Shown here piece after piece: positions 1 to 11,403 of a stretch of DNA of 64,000 bases. Every line of letters begins with the position of its first letter. Within the stretch, counting starts at the first letter, position 1. The stretch lies in contig JADNYV010000001.1 of NCBI GenBank assembly GCA_015501055.1, positions 186,001-250,000 of the forward strand, read 5' to 3'. A program made the translations under genes and the position numbers. The notes beneath the pieces were generated by a model that was given only the letters and a program-made list of their open reading frames with translations, was not told where the DNA came from and ran no database searches. This DNA comes from Mucidula mucida (Eukaryota; Basidiomycota; Agaricomycetes; Agaricales; Physalacriaceae).

Positions 1-1983
1 AAGGCAAATAATCAGAAATGAATTGACATTGGATAGATACTCACATCGCAAGCAAAGTCCAGGAATGGCTGATCGTTAGGCTGGTCCACCTTCTGAGCAA
101 CTAATGCGGACATCACGCCGCTTTCACAATGACAGGCACCTCTTGCGGCCTTCGGGTCCTTCGGGTCCTTCAGATTGTTGTGATGGTTATGAGCAATCTG
201 GATAAGGTGCTTTCGCTCATCTTCATCGATGATAGCTTGAAACCACTCTTTGAATAGTCTTGGTTCAAGAAGGGCTGAAGGCTTCTCAGTGGGAAGATCC
301 AAGGCGCGGTAGGATATCGTAATGGGATTCTTAAGGATGGTGGAATGCGACATATAGTCACATGCCGTAATCCATGCAAACGTTGCGTATAGCGCCCGTA
401 CAAAACGAACCGTATCTTGAGGAAGAGTGTTCCAAGAAGCTGTAGAGCCAAGAGCATTAGAAACAGAAGATACTCAAAGGAAATTGTTACCTCTCAATGT
501 CAGAGTGTCATCCAAATCATTGTTATCATCTTCATTGAGATTGTGGTTATCCTCTGTGTATTCTACAAATCATCAACAGACTGAGAAGGGTCAAAAGATA
601 CTATGATAGTCACCATTCAAATCTGCCGCTGTCTGGGATGCATTGTCTATACACCGTATTAATATATACTTCGAACTGTGCAGTGAAACATACTTCGAGA
701 CGTAGCCACAACAGTCGCCAAACTATTGAGCGACCAGAGTCTCCTGGGAATTTTGAAAAGAAGCAAAGAAAGCCGAGTGAGAAGGCGCATCAGTTGAACA
801 TGATTGTCGAGCAAGGGAATCGGAGCGTCGACGAGCTCCTTAAGAATATCCAGCAGATTCAGAAGGGTATGCAGCCATTTAACTGCATGTTCGGAGTTGA
901 AGATAAACTCGTTTGTTGTCCCAGGAACCAAAGTCCCATTGAGGGCCTGTGCCAGAACTCTGTCGTCGATGGCGAGGTTTTGAGGCAACACAGCTTCATA
1001 TGAGAGGGGTTTCCAAGTCCTGAGATGCGTCATATCGTATCCTTTGAAGAGCGCACGGATGCGTTGTGATATCTTGGCTCTGCATTGGGTTACGAAGAAG
1101 AGTTCAGCGCGGAGCCGATCGTCCCGAGTACCTTGGGCGGCATATTTCAAAACCTGGAAAACTATGGGAAGATACTGGAAGAAGTCTGGGTAGACAGAAG
1201 CAAATGCCGGCGTTTGTTCCTGCTCGGACCTATGGTGGAGGGTCAGTGTCCGCGACATGTTGCCAGTATAAAGCAACTTGCAGCATCTTCCTCACTTCAT
1301 CCGACACATCCGTGGGCAGGATATCCTCGCGCACCAAAACGTTATCGTTCAGATGGCTGGAATTCCTTGCGACTAATATCGGATGTTTGTGCGCTGTTAA
1401 GGCAGCAATTCCATCGCTTTTGTATAGAATGAGGCTAGATTCTGCGATGTATAGGGAAATACTAACTCTTTGCTATTGTTTTCCTGTGACGTTGACGGGG
1501 ATACTGTCGGCGACCCCCTCGGACTGCAATGGAATTGGGTTGGGCGGATACTAATAGCAAGGAAATAAAGGACTACGGACCTAGTGGAGAGAATTAGTTG
1601 TAGTGGATTGTCACCCACAGGTCCTGCGGTCACCGCCACAATGCGGTCCTTCTCATCCGCTGTCCCTCGAGTCAGAAGCGTCGCAATGTGCTGGAAGGTT
1701 TTGCCAGCCGTTGACTGGGACGTGTTGAGAACACAGTAGTCTGGAACAGATATGGATCCTTGTCCTGTAGCCTGTTCTTTGTCCTGTACCTGCGAAAGGA
1801 CTGCGGTAAGGACGTATATCTGTGAGCGTAAATGCTCTGGCGATGGTGACATGAAGAGCGAGTGGTTGTCCAACGTCCGTCGTCCGAATTGGGAACTGGA
1901 GGAAGTAGGCTCGTGACCAGCTCGCTTCGCACGTGTGAGACTCCTGGTGGCAATGCCGGCGCCGGCGATGTCTCACCATTCAC
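1..1983 (-). CDS. Hypothetical protein with deaminase-like HCE motif (partial)
   Basis: This is a multi-exon minus-strand gene of unrecognised family that runs off the left edge of the window. The likely start is the ATG at 1983 (MNGETSPAP...). The frame changes near 1876, where one base seems to be missing. A second exon region at about 1276-700 reads as a mostly helical, leucine-rich segment. A third, at 457-45, ends in a good GTGAGT donor. Within that last exon the stretch ARGACHCESGVMSALV resembles the zinc-binding (H/C)xE helix of the putative deaminases common in mushroom genomes (OTT_1508-like). The matching CxxC motif would lie beyond the window, so the catalytic site cannot be confirmed. 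The strand and gene status are fairly safe; the family is a guess. Confidence 0.5.
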
Positions 1984-2067
1984 GCAATTCGCGAAGGTAC
2001 TGACTATTTCTTGTTTGTTCCTCGATTCGATATATCAAATATCGTTCGTCTTTCTTCAGAAGCCACC

Positions 2068-3276
2068 ATGGAAACTAACCAGGACGTGACTCCGTCTCGA
2101 CTTCCTCAGGAGCTCATTGACAAGATCATCGACCTTTTACACGATTCCCCAGGAGCCCTGAAGGCGTGCAGTCTCGTATCGCGTTCATTCCATTCCCCGA
2201 GTTGTTCCAATTTCTTCGAACACGTAGAAGTACACACCATAGAGGCTGCACAGCGTTTCCTCACCCATCTGTCACCCGAGACGCGCGCCATAATCAGGTC
2301 CCTGACGCTCTCCGGACCTGACTCCAGCACACTTTCTCAGTTTTCGCATATACCTCTGATTTTGCAGTCTCTCAATTTGAAGAACCTTGTATTGAGGAGG
2401 ATAGACTTGCGTCTCTTGAAGACATCTTTCTCCGGCCCTCACATCACCTACTTGGAGACTCAGTATTGCAAATCCACCTCGTTCAGCGAGCTCCGGAGTA
2501 TGCTCTGGAGCTTACCCAGTTTGACTACACTGATAGTCTTCTTTCCTTTCTTTGACGATCTCATTGCACCCGTTGATCAGGATGATGATTCGCCGTCGCA
2601 TAAATCCAGTCTGTCGAGTCTTACTACGACGGACAGTGCCTTGCTTTCTCCATTGTATCTCGCCAACCTCAAGGAGCTCCGTGGATTAAACATATCATTG
2701 TTATCTGGAGAGGACGTCCAGCGATTTGCAGGCATTATTCAAGCGTTGCATTTCTCGCTTCGGCATTTATCGATAGAGATATCAAGCGATCCAGCTGAAG
2801 GTGCAATGCTCACAACACCGGAAATCATTGCTTTGGGTCCCCTGGAAACGTTCACATTCAAGTTCCACGGGGACTCGAATTGGCTGGTCATGCAGTGGGC
2901 ACTGGGGTGGGGCATCGATATCCTCAAAGTGAATGCTCTCAGTCTGGCAGAGAGCCTCCACATCGTCACGTTTCGCCATTGCCTCTACGGCATCACGGCG
3001 ACGAATGTTGTGCTAGCGAATGTACAGGCATGGAAGGTTTTGGACGCGCTGGCTGATTTGTTCCCTATGGTGCAGAAGGTGCATATTGCATTTGTTTTCA
3101 TCATGGGAGGCGGGATGTCGATGAACTCTGTGACTGCTGGATTATTGGCGGACGTGTCGTCGGTGGATAATATGATAGACACGGTCACGAAAGCGCTTCC
3201 AAAGCTCGCGGCACGGGGGGCTCTTGTGGTGGATGCGTGCGAGTTCGAATCATGGGAGATCGAGGCGTGCGCATGA
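2068..3276 (+). CDS. F-box protein
   Basis: Single-exon protein of 402 residues. The start is the ATG at 2068, in a perfect GCCACCATGG context; an upstream in-frame ATG has no such context. Residues 9-40 (LPQELIDKIIDLL... ACSLVSRSF) form an F-box, which in this family binds Skp1 and makes the protein a substrate receptor of an SCF ubiquitin ligase. The rest is leucine-rich without clear repeats, as in the large variable F-box families of Agaricomycetes. The C-terminus (LAARGALVVDACEFE) closely matches the gene at 4715-5956 on the other strand, so the two are paralogues on either side of TPI. The substrate is unknown. Confidence 0.85.
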   Translation: METNQDVTPSRLPQELIDKIIDLLHDSPGALKACSLVSRSFHSPSCSNFFEHVEVHTIEAAQRFLTHLSPETRAIIRSLTLSGPDSSTLSQFSHIPLILQSLNLKNLVLRRIDLRLLKTSFSGPHITYLETQYCKSTSFSELRSMLWSLPSLTTLIVFFPFFDDLIAPVDQDDDSPSHKSSLSSLTTTDSALLSPLYLANLKELRGLNISLLSGEDVQRFAGIIQALHFSLRHLSIEISSDPAEGAMLTTPEIIALGPLETFTFKFHGDSNWLVMQWALGWGIDILKVNALSLAESLHIVTFRHCLYGITATNVVLANVQAWKVLDALADLFPMVQKVHIAFVFIMGGGMSMNSVTAGLLADVSSVDNMIDTVTKALPKLAARGALVVDACEFESWEIEACA

Positions 3277-3411
3277 GATGTAGTGTACTCGAATACTGTA
3301 TCGCTATTTACAAGTGCGACGCGAATCTTTTGGGGTACCAGCGCGATCGATACCGGGTTCCGTAACGTTTGTGCGGAATTAGTGGTTCCCGTTGCTCTAC
3401 CTCCTACCACC

Positions 3412-4427
<1,016 letters not shown>

Positions 4428-4714
4428 AAGCATAAATAGAAGAGTAACTACTAAATAGTAGTGTAACCAAACTTGTATTACTATAAGACATCTATGCTAG
4501 ATGTATACTGACGCTTAAAGTCTCAGCGAATGACATGCATGCTCTTAGAGACAGATGCAACAAAGCAGAGGAGGCTAAACGGCTACCGTGCTCCTGATTT
4601 CCTTGACAGTCGAGTTAGTCTGATCCCCGTTCTATTGACCAGATGATTTCCTCCGACGAACCTGAGATGTCGACATCGTCACGAACAGCGAGCAATACTC
4701 AGCTTTATCGAGTG

Positions 4715-5956
4715 TTACATACGGGCTTCCTCGTCCAGCGTTCGAAATTCACAAGCCTCCACCAAAAGCAAACCGCGCGCCGCCAAGACGGGCATCATAC
4801 TCGCCACAACCTTGATCATATTTTTCACCTCGAGCGAGGTCTCAACGACCCCAGGCCTCGTCGAATCCAACCGCGCCCTCTTCTTCATCGGCAAAACGAA
4901 CGAGAACATGATGTGCACGCGTTCCAGCTCCGGCAGGACCTCCACCAACCTGTCAAGACATCGCCACCTCGTCGCCTGCGACAACACATAGCTCGGCGCG
5001 TCCTCAAAGACATAGTGACGATAGTTTACTCGTTTCATCGTCTTGGCTAGGTGTGGAGAGTTCCTCTCCAAAAGGCTGACTGACCCTGTCAGCAGCTCCG
5101 TCCACTTTGGCGCGGGAAGATGCAAGTGTCTCTGAAACTCTATCGTGAACGCGAGCGAATACGTCTGGAGGCATTCCACGACGACGGGCTCAGTGCCCGA
5201 GATCATCGCTGGTATAACAGCAGAGCTGTTCAAACTGAGAGATAGATGCCGCAAACACATTCGCGTCGTCTGTACCGCGTTCAACAAGACATGGACATCA
5301 GTGACCACGAATAGCGTTGCTTTAAGCGTGTGGACGCTAGCTATGTCAAGGGGACTCGTGTCTGGCGACAGAAGCCTAGAGTCCGTCGATACCAGGGTCG
5401 AAGGTGCACAACGCGGATATGGGGGTCGTATCACGGGAGGGCTATTCCTAGGATCAATGATGGGGAGGATAACGAGGAGGGTGGCGAGGTTGGGGAAGCC
5501 CGTGATGAAACTGCAGAGCTCGTGGTACGTCGAGTACCGGCCAAAAGCCGTTTCAAGATGAGTCAGGGTGTTCACAATGTTCGGGGGAATGCCCTTGGGG
5601 CAAGCCATCATCTTGAGACGGATCTTCAGGCGCGTGAGCTGCTCGAGGGTCTGGAGAAGGGGGTACAAGGAATTCAAGCCCTCCGGCCAGGTTTGGTGAG
5701 TCGAGGAGCTCAAGAAGGAGTCGGAGTTAGTGGAGAGGGCGAGTGACCTGATGATTGTGCGGGCGTCAGGCGACAGAGCAGCATGCAAGCGTAGAGCTTG
5801 GTCTGAGTCTGTCAACTCTAGATTTTGGAAGAGGTATGAACGACATCTGGGAAGGAAGGACCGCGATACGAGACAACACGCTCGCAGGACGTGTGGACAG
5901 TTATGAAGTAGGTCGATAATCTGCTCGATGAGTTCTTGAGGGAGTTGGGGCGCCAT
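4715..5956 (-). CDS. F-box protein, paralogue of the 2068-3276 gene
   Basis: Single-exon protein of 413 residues. The start is set at 5956 (MAPQLPQEL) because the F-box begins at once there, as in the paralogue; the reading frame extends further upstream but is unlikely to be used. The F-box (LPQELIEQIIDLL ... RACCLVSRSF) predicts Skp1 binding within an SCF ubiquitin ligase. The middle is leucine-rich and variable. The C-terminal block (LAARGLLLVEACEF) matches the other gene. It converges on TPI, so the three genes form an F-box/TPI/F-box unit consistent with an inverted duplication. The target protein is unknown. Confidence 0.85.
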   Translation of the reverse strand: MAPQLPQELIEQIIDLLHNCPHVLRACCLVSRSFLPRCRSYLFQNLELTDSDQALRLHAALSPDARTIIRSLALSTNSDSFLSSSTHQTWPEGLNSLYPLLQTLEQLTRLKIRLKMMACPKGIPPNIVNTLTHLETAFGRYSTYHELCSFITGFPNLATLLVILPIIDPRNSPPVIRPPYPRCAPSTLVSTDSRLLSPDTSPLDIASVHTLKATLFVVTDVHVLLNAVQTTRMCLRHLSLSLNSSAVIPAMISGTEPVVVECLQTYSLAFTIEFQRHLHLPAPKWTELLTGSVSLLERNSPHLAKTMKRVNYRHYVFEDAPSYVLSQATRWRCLDRLVEVLPELERVHIMFSFVLPMKKRARLDSTRPGVVETSLEVKNMIKVVASMMPVLAARGLLLVEACEFRTLDEEARM

Positions 5957-6236
5957 ATAGTCTATTGGAAGGTCAAGGCAAACCAGTATGTTTTGGGGGA
6001 GAAACCAGGACCTGTTAGATGATGGTGGTCGAGGAACAAGCCCGAGCGATCGCCGGTTCTCGATCAAGTGCACCGTTATGTAGAAACTGAACCTGGAACT
6101 TAATATACTTAATATAACAGCGTATCGTGTCCTTCTTAGCCTCAACCTTTTGGAAAACAGTGATATTGAAGCACAACTAAACTGTTCAAGTTAGAAAAAA
6201 AGCCTTCAAAAGACCAGTCAACACACCTATAGCATA

Positions 6237-6797
6237 CTACAGCGGCCTCGGGAACGGATTCCAATTGTAATTCCACCCATTCTTCGACGGCGTATCCGTC
6301 GGCACGCGCATCTCGCGCGGGAACAGCCCCCGAATACGCGCATCCAGCGCGCGCTGCTCCGTCAGCTTCATCTTGCTACCCACCGCCTGCTCCGCGGGCG
6401 TCCGCTCCCTCAGGTCCTCCTTCTTGTTCGCCTCAAAGTACAAGTGCGGCTCAAGCTCAGCCAGCTCCTCCATAGCCTGATTCATACAGTTGAATTTCCG
6501 CTGGAGCTCGGCCTCTCGTGCCTTCCGGACATGGCGCCTATACAGCAGGAATGCCCTGTCAATGGTATCGTGTGCCTCTACGGAGGGGATCGCGTATTGG
6601 AGAGCGCGCACTGCGTCGTGGCGCCAACCGCCGGTCGGGGAAGGGGTGTTGCGAAGGTTGGAAGGATACAGCGACGTCGAATGATCTCCTTCTTGGGATC
6701 CGTTGACTCTTCTGGACGCCCAACAGCATATCGCGGGCGTTGCGGCAAACGCTGTTGCCCACAACGCGTCGAGTGCTCGGCCCAAGTATGCCGACAT
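6237..6797 (-). CDS. MRPL28: Mitochondrial large-subunit ribosomal protein mL40
   Basis: Fungal mL40 (MRPL28 family), a mitochondria-specific protein of the large mitoribosomal subunit. The C-terminal two thirds are clear: RALQYAIPSVEAHDTIDRA, ELEPHLYFEANKKEDLRERTP and a final PTDTPSKNGWNYNWNP. The ATG at 6797 opens a short arginine/alanine-rich segment that could be an import presequence. From about 6735 to 6665 the conserved residues (GRPEES, then DPKKEIIRR) lie in another frame. The correct product therefore needs a +1 and a -1 change about 70 nt apart. The in-frame reading stays open but replaces that segment. Either two sequencing indels or a compensated double frameshift explains this. 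Confidence 0.8.
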   Translation of the reverse strand: MSAYLGRALDALWATAFAATPAICCWASRRVNGSQEGDHSTSLYPSNLRNTPSPTGGWRHDAVRALQYAIPSVEAHDTIDRAFLLYRRHVRKAREAELQRKFNCMNQAMEELAELEPHLYFEANKKEDLRERTPAEQAVGSKMKLTEQRALDARIRGLFPREMRVPTDTPSKNGWNYNWNPFPRPL

Positions 6798-6948
6798 TTT
6801 GGTCGGGGAAAGGTGCAAATTTTGACCATGTCACGAATGCAGTCACGCCGGATATCGCGGGCCGTACATTATGGGCGCTGGTGTGCCCCATCTAAACATC
6901 TATCATGTGCAGCTAGAAATACAAGCAAGATTGAGTACAGAAGAATGA

Positions 6949-9900
6949 CTACTCTTCGTCTCCAAATATGATCTTCAAATTCTCAACGCTCTCCTTCTCA
7001 CCACTGCCATTCGCCTGGGTTCCCCGGAAGGCCTCCCTCACGATCGCTGTCTTGCGTTTCTGTATCTGGAGTATACGGCCCTCTATCGTATTCGAGATGA
7101 TAAAGTGTGTCACATAGACCGTCTTATCTTGTCCGAGACGATGGACACGGTCGATAGCTATGAATTTTTTAGTACCCCTTACAATCAATCAAGAAAGAAA
7201 CACACCCTGGTTCTCGGTAGCTGCGTTCCACCAGCAATCCATCTACATGAGAACGGTCAGCGTAAGCCACATTCGAGGAATCCTATACTCACCATGAATA
7301 CATGGTTCGCGTTTGTTAACTAGGCGCGTCTTTAAGCAAGAAACCTGTCGCATGAAATGTCTACTCACATTCAAACCACCCTCCCGCTTTCAAACTGATA
7401 ACCAGAACCTTTGGCTCCCGAGAGTTCTCCTTGAAGGCATTGATAGCCGCGCTTCTCTTCTTCACATCCATGGAACCGTCATATCTATGTGACTCAAATC
7501 GGTCTCGCCGAAGCGCTTTCTCAATGAGGTCCATAAAGGACGTAAACTGCGAAAATACCACGGCGCGGAAACAAGGGTCCTGGTCTCGTAGACGTGCTGC
7601 AAATCATCAGAACATTTCGTTCGCAAGAATGGTAACAATACATACATAAATGCTCAAGCAACGCGTCAATCTTCGTTGATGACTCAAAATCATTTTTACG
7701 CAGTACAATCTCAGATGACCCATCGTTGGCCTGCTCCGAGTCTCCCGATGGACTGCGGACAACTTCAATCAATGTGGTAGCCTATACAACTGTGAGTGGC
7801 ATTCTCCGTTCTGATTGGAAACGCACCTTGATAGGGCGCTGACCACAAGTCGGACACCCCGGCTCTTGCCCTTTCTGCTCGCAGGTCGTTATGAACATCG
7901 TGATACAATCCTTACAGCACTGATGCATGCACTCCGGAACGATCATAGGTCGGTCCATGACATCTAAACATATCGGACATTCCCCCGTCTCCTTTTCATT
8001 CAAGTTGGCAAGAACATCCTTTGCGAAAGTGTTGCTTCCGCCTTTCCTCCTCGTCGGCTTTGATGGACTTGAGGATCTCATTAACATCTACAAAGCCGTC
8101 GCCGGCCGGAGTAGCGCCTCGACCGTTCTCTGCATCGAGAACAAGGCTAGGATGGAGCACGGCACGCCGAAGTCTGTGAGAAGTGAGCTACATAGGAGCT
8201 TTCTAATTCAGCACCTACTTCATAAGCATGGCCAGAATGTGGGTGTAATTCTTCCCAATCAGTCCCTTGGCACTCAGGCGTTCAAAATTCTTTTAATGCC
8301 TTGATAAATGGCATCATAAATCTTCCGCTCGCATACTGAACTCAAGGGTGCGAATCGCGACCTTGCAAAGTTCTCATCAAGTAGATTTGTTGAAAGGAGC
8401 GACGCACCTCTTTACTAGGCAGGTCGACGATCTTGTTCCCATCAGCGTCGCGCATGTTTTTCTCTCGTCTCAAAAGAACAGACTCTAGAATAACCTGTAC
8501 AACTTCGATGGCTTTGGGATCCCGATCTAGAAAGGGTACAGTGATGAACCTAGTGTACTATCAGTACACGTTCAACTTTGCCTATCAAAGCAACATACGA
8601 GCGGAAGAAAGTGAAATCCGACCATGGCTTGAAGTTGATGAATTTCCTTCAAAAACTATCATCAAGCCGTTATGAGCTTCTCGTGAGAGCACTCACAAAA
8701 GAGAGAACAGGTCTTCTAGCTTGTTGACAATTGGAGTGCCAGTTACAGCCCAGCGCCTCTGTGCACGCAAAGCATAAACAGCCTTTGCAGTTCGACTTGT
8801 ACGAGACTTGCATGCATGTGCTTCATCTAAGATGACTCGTAGCCATTCCACTAGATCCCTTTTAGCGATAAAACCCACAAAGAAGTTCGATTCGCTTACA
8901 GTCAAACACAGCTGACCGCGACTTTTCCGACCGAGCATGCTCAGACACCAACACACCGTACGATGTGACAATGATCTTGAGTTTGTCGTCGTCATCGTCT
9001 TCTACAACCGCTTCAAGGTCCAGTCGATTCTGTCCATGCCACACAAGCACCTTCACAGTTCCAGGCTTACTTGAACGCTCCATTTCTTCTGCCCATTGGG
9101 CAAGCAATGATGTAGGCGCTACAATAAGCGTCGCAGAGGGAGGTTTAGTCTGTCTTTTCCGCACTGGTTTGAACGCAGCATTGAGCTTGAGTTGTCGTTT
9201 TCTTGATGACGCAGGATCATCTTCAACAGGTATAACGTTGTCGGAGGGTAGACTGGTGTGTATGAGGGCGGATAACATAATCCTGAAAGCGAGTCAAGTG
9301 TGTGAGAGTCGGGAGTGACATGACATACGTTTTGCCCATGCCCACTGAAGCAACACTAATCAGTTATGCGAAGAGGATAGGATTATGGAACGTACTTTCT
9401 GTGAGGGAACAACGGGAACAGAATTCGGTAAGAACAAAGGATGGAGAAATTCAACGGTGTGCATACCATCACTGAAAAATCAATCAGATAGGAAAGAGCC
9501 AAAAGGGATGGCTACGTACGCGAGGACCCCACCACGGCAATTTCGCTCTGCTCTGGGGAACTTCAAACTGAGTTCGCCTGAATATGGATTGAAGTAGAAC
9601 GGTTGATCATCCTCCGTAAGATCTATAATATCGCCATCAGCTTTCTGCGGGAAGAGATATCTTTACAGCTTTTAGTAGGGGCAGAGAACAGGTTAGGGAA
9701 TGACCGACTCGCTCCAAAGAGGATGCATTGACGCAGCATCACGAACATCCATCTTTCCAGACTCTAACGACTGCATCCAACTAAGCTTGAGGTCAACTTT
9801 GTGTGTTGCATCCAGAGCATAGACAATACCAAAGCGCTTGCTTCTGGTAACCGCGAAGCGTCATATTGAAAGTGTCGGCTGGCTCCATCTCTTTCATAGT

Positions 9901-11242
9901 TTTGTCACCCTTCTGTGCTCTACCCCAGAATTAGATGGAAAGCACAAGTATAGGAAACAGTACCTTTGGTAAATCATATCGAGGTCACCCTTCGAGAGAT
10001 CCTCACCCTCTTCAACTTCAATCTCTTCCCCATCTCCAACGATCTCGGTCTTGAGTTTGCCTTTTTTGGGGGCACCGTTGGTAAGTTTTTCGTCAGCTTT
10101 GTTGAGCTTGACATTCACTCCAGCGTGGGGTTTGAGACCGATCACATCGAAGAGCTTGAGCAACCCAGTCTTTCGGTCTCGAAGATTGATTTCTTCCTGA
10201 GTTTCAGCACCCTCGTTGAACATGAGTTTCTCTTTTGAAGGCGCGACGGACTGAAAGGCTGTGGGAAGCATATACACATCTACAGTGACGATAAGACTGG
10301 CGCCAGTTGTCAGCTTTTCGGGGCAGTCCGTCATTTTGCCACGAAGCTCGACAACGTCTGAGGAATAAGTATGAGTGGCTGTTGGGATTGGCAGCGGAAA
10401 ACGTACTGAGGTCAAGGAGATGTGCTATCCACGATGATGTCTCTACGGGAAGACGACCGAAGGCTAGAGGGAAAATCAGGAGGTGAAGAACACGTTATTT
10501 GGTAGAGTCGCGTACCAAAGCCTTTCTTATTGACTAGACGGACGATCGTGTCTGGTTTTTTCTTGCTAGAAGACTGCGCAGGCTGATGTTTGAACATTGT
10601 CGCGATGGAGATTTGCTTTTTGCCAGAGGTTTTTGACTTGGCAGTGACTTTGGGCTTGGGCGGCGGTGGCTTATTCTCGTCGCGTTTTATATCAACAATA
10701 TCATTGACCTGGGCATATCCTTTGCCAGATACGTTGGCCCAAGCGTTTGGTATTAGAAATTCGCCAATATAGGTAGGAGTAAGAGATGTAGAGGGGGCCG
10801 CTTGTGGGTCTGCGTGAGCAGCTGGAGACGACAGGCGTTGCTTCTTTTTGGGGGGCGGCTGTCGAGACTGGGGAGATTTACGTGGCGGTGGGGAGTCTGA
10901 GGCTATGGAGACGCGATCCGAGAATGAGCTGACGCTTGACGCGCGAGGTAAATCGCCGGCGGCGACAGAACTGACTTCAATGTCGCTGTCGGACGACACT
11001 TCACAGACGTCGTCTGGCATGGGCCGCTTTCCCTTGGCCTTTGCAGACATTGGAGCTGGCTCATCATCGTCCGAGTCGCCACCTAGAAACAATGGCTCTG
11101 AACCCTGCTTGCGCTCAATTAACGCGCCGTCATCGTCCAAGTCGACGTTCATGGCGGTATCCTCTTCTCTGTCGGAATCGTCTGAGCCTGCAAAGAAAAG
11201 CGCGGGTGCGTCGTCGTCGTCGTGCATTTGAGAGTCGGCCAT
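6949..11242 (-). CDS. RAD5: RAD5-type SNF2 helicase and RING E3 ligase
   Basis: Error-free post-replication repair factor: an ATPase that remodels stalled forks and a ubiquitin ligase that extends chains on PCNA. In order: acidic N-terminus; HIRAN domain (about residues 155-290, [12 protein letters not shown] then [10 protein letters not shown]); SNF2 ATPase with motif I LADEMGMGKT and box II LDEAH; an inserted C3HC4 RING (CPICLDVM...CMHQCC...CPTC, about 7990-7850); and a helicase C domain ending in RVHRLGQ. About 20 exons. Those I placed run from 11242-10516, 10463-10407, 10357-9964, 9919-9830, 9780-9709 and 9660-9520 to microexons 9471-9467, 9398-9396 and 9344-9329, then 9282-8900, 8850-8697, 8646-8599 and onward to the stop at 6949. 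Frame breaks at about 8325, 8293, 8050 and 7380 look like indels. It shares a short divergent promoter with CCT7. Confidence 0.92.
9329..9471 (-). other. Microexon cluster encoding the RAD5 Walker A motif
   Basis: Three consecutive exons of 5 nt (9471-9467, tgatg), 3 nt (9398-9396, aaa) and 16 nt (9344-9329) are separated by introns of 68 and 51 nt. Introns of 48 and 46 nt flank them. All donors are GTACGT, GTATGC, GTACGT or GTATGT and all acceptors end in CAG. Joined, they complete LADEMGMGKTIM, which is SNF2 motif I. Leaving out the 3-nt exon keeps the frame but gives LADVGMGKT, one residue short of the family consensus. Confidence 0.85.
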
Positions 11243-11403
11243 GGTCGTTGAGTCAAAACTCGGATACGCGTCACGAGAACGCGAAGAGCGTACCAGAAAA
11301 ACAAGGTTAAACAACTCGATCCGTCCCTCCATCTCCCTTCAAAAATGCAGCGTGGCCTTCCCATGGTGCGCCTCGTCGATATCGGAATAATAATTGTTTT
11401 CTA
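11243..11403. promoter_or_regulatory. Divergent RAD5/CCT7 intergenic promoter
   Basis: About 120-160 bp separates the RAD5 start (minus, 11242) from the CCT7 start (plus, 11363 or 11404), so the genes must share or overlap their promoters. No TATA box stands out. The stretch also holds the possible short first exon and intron of CCT7. Confidence 0.5.

Noticed and set aside
659..1003. Plus-strand open frame at 638-1003
   Set aside because: Antisense shadow of the minus-strand gene at the left edge.
8281..8340. GTATGC...AAAAG segment of RAD5 taken as an intron
   Set aside because: The segment encodes [13 protein letters not shown], a conserved Rad5/SNF2 block, and its removal puts the next exon out of frame. 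Indels are the better explanation.
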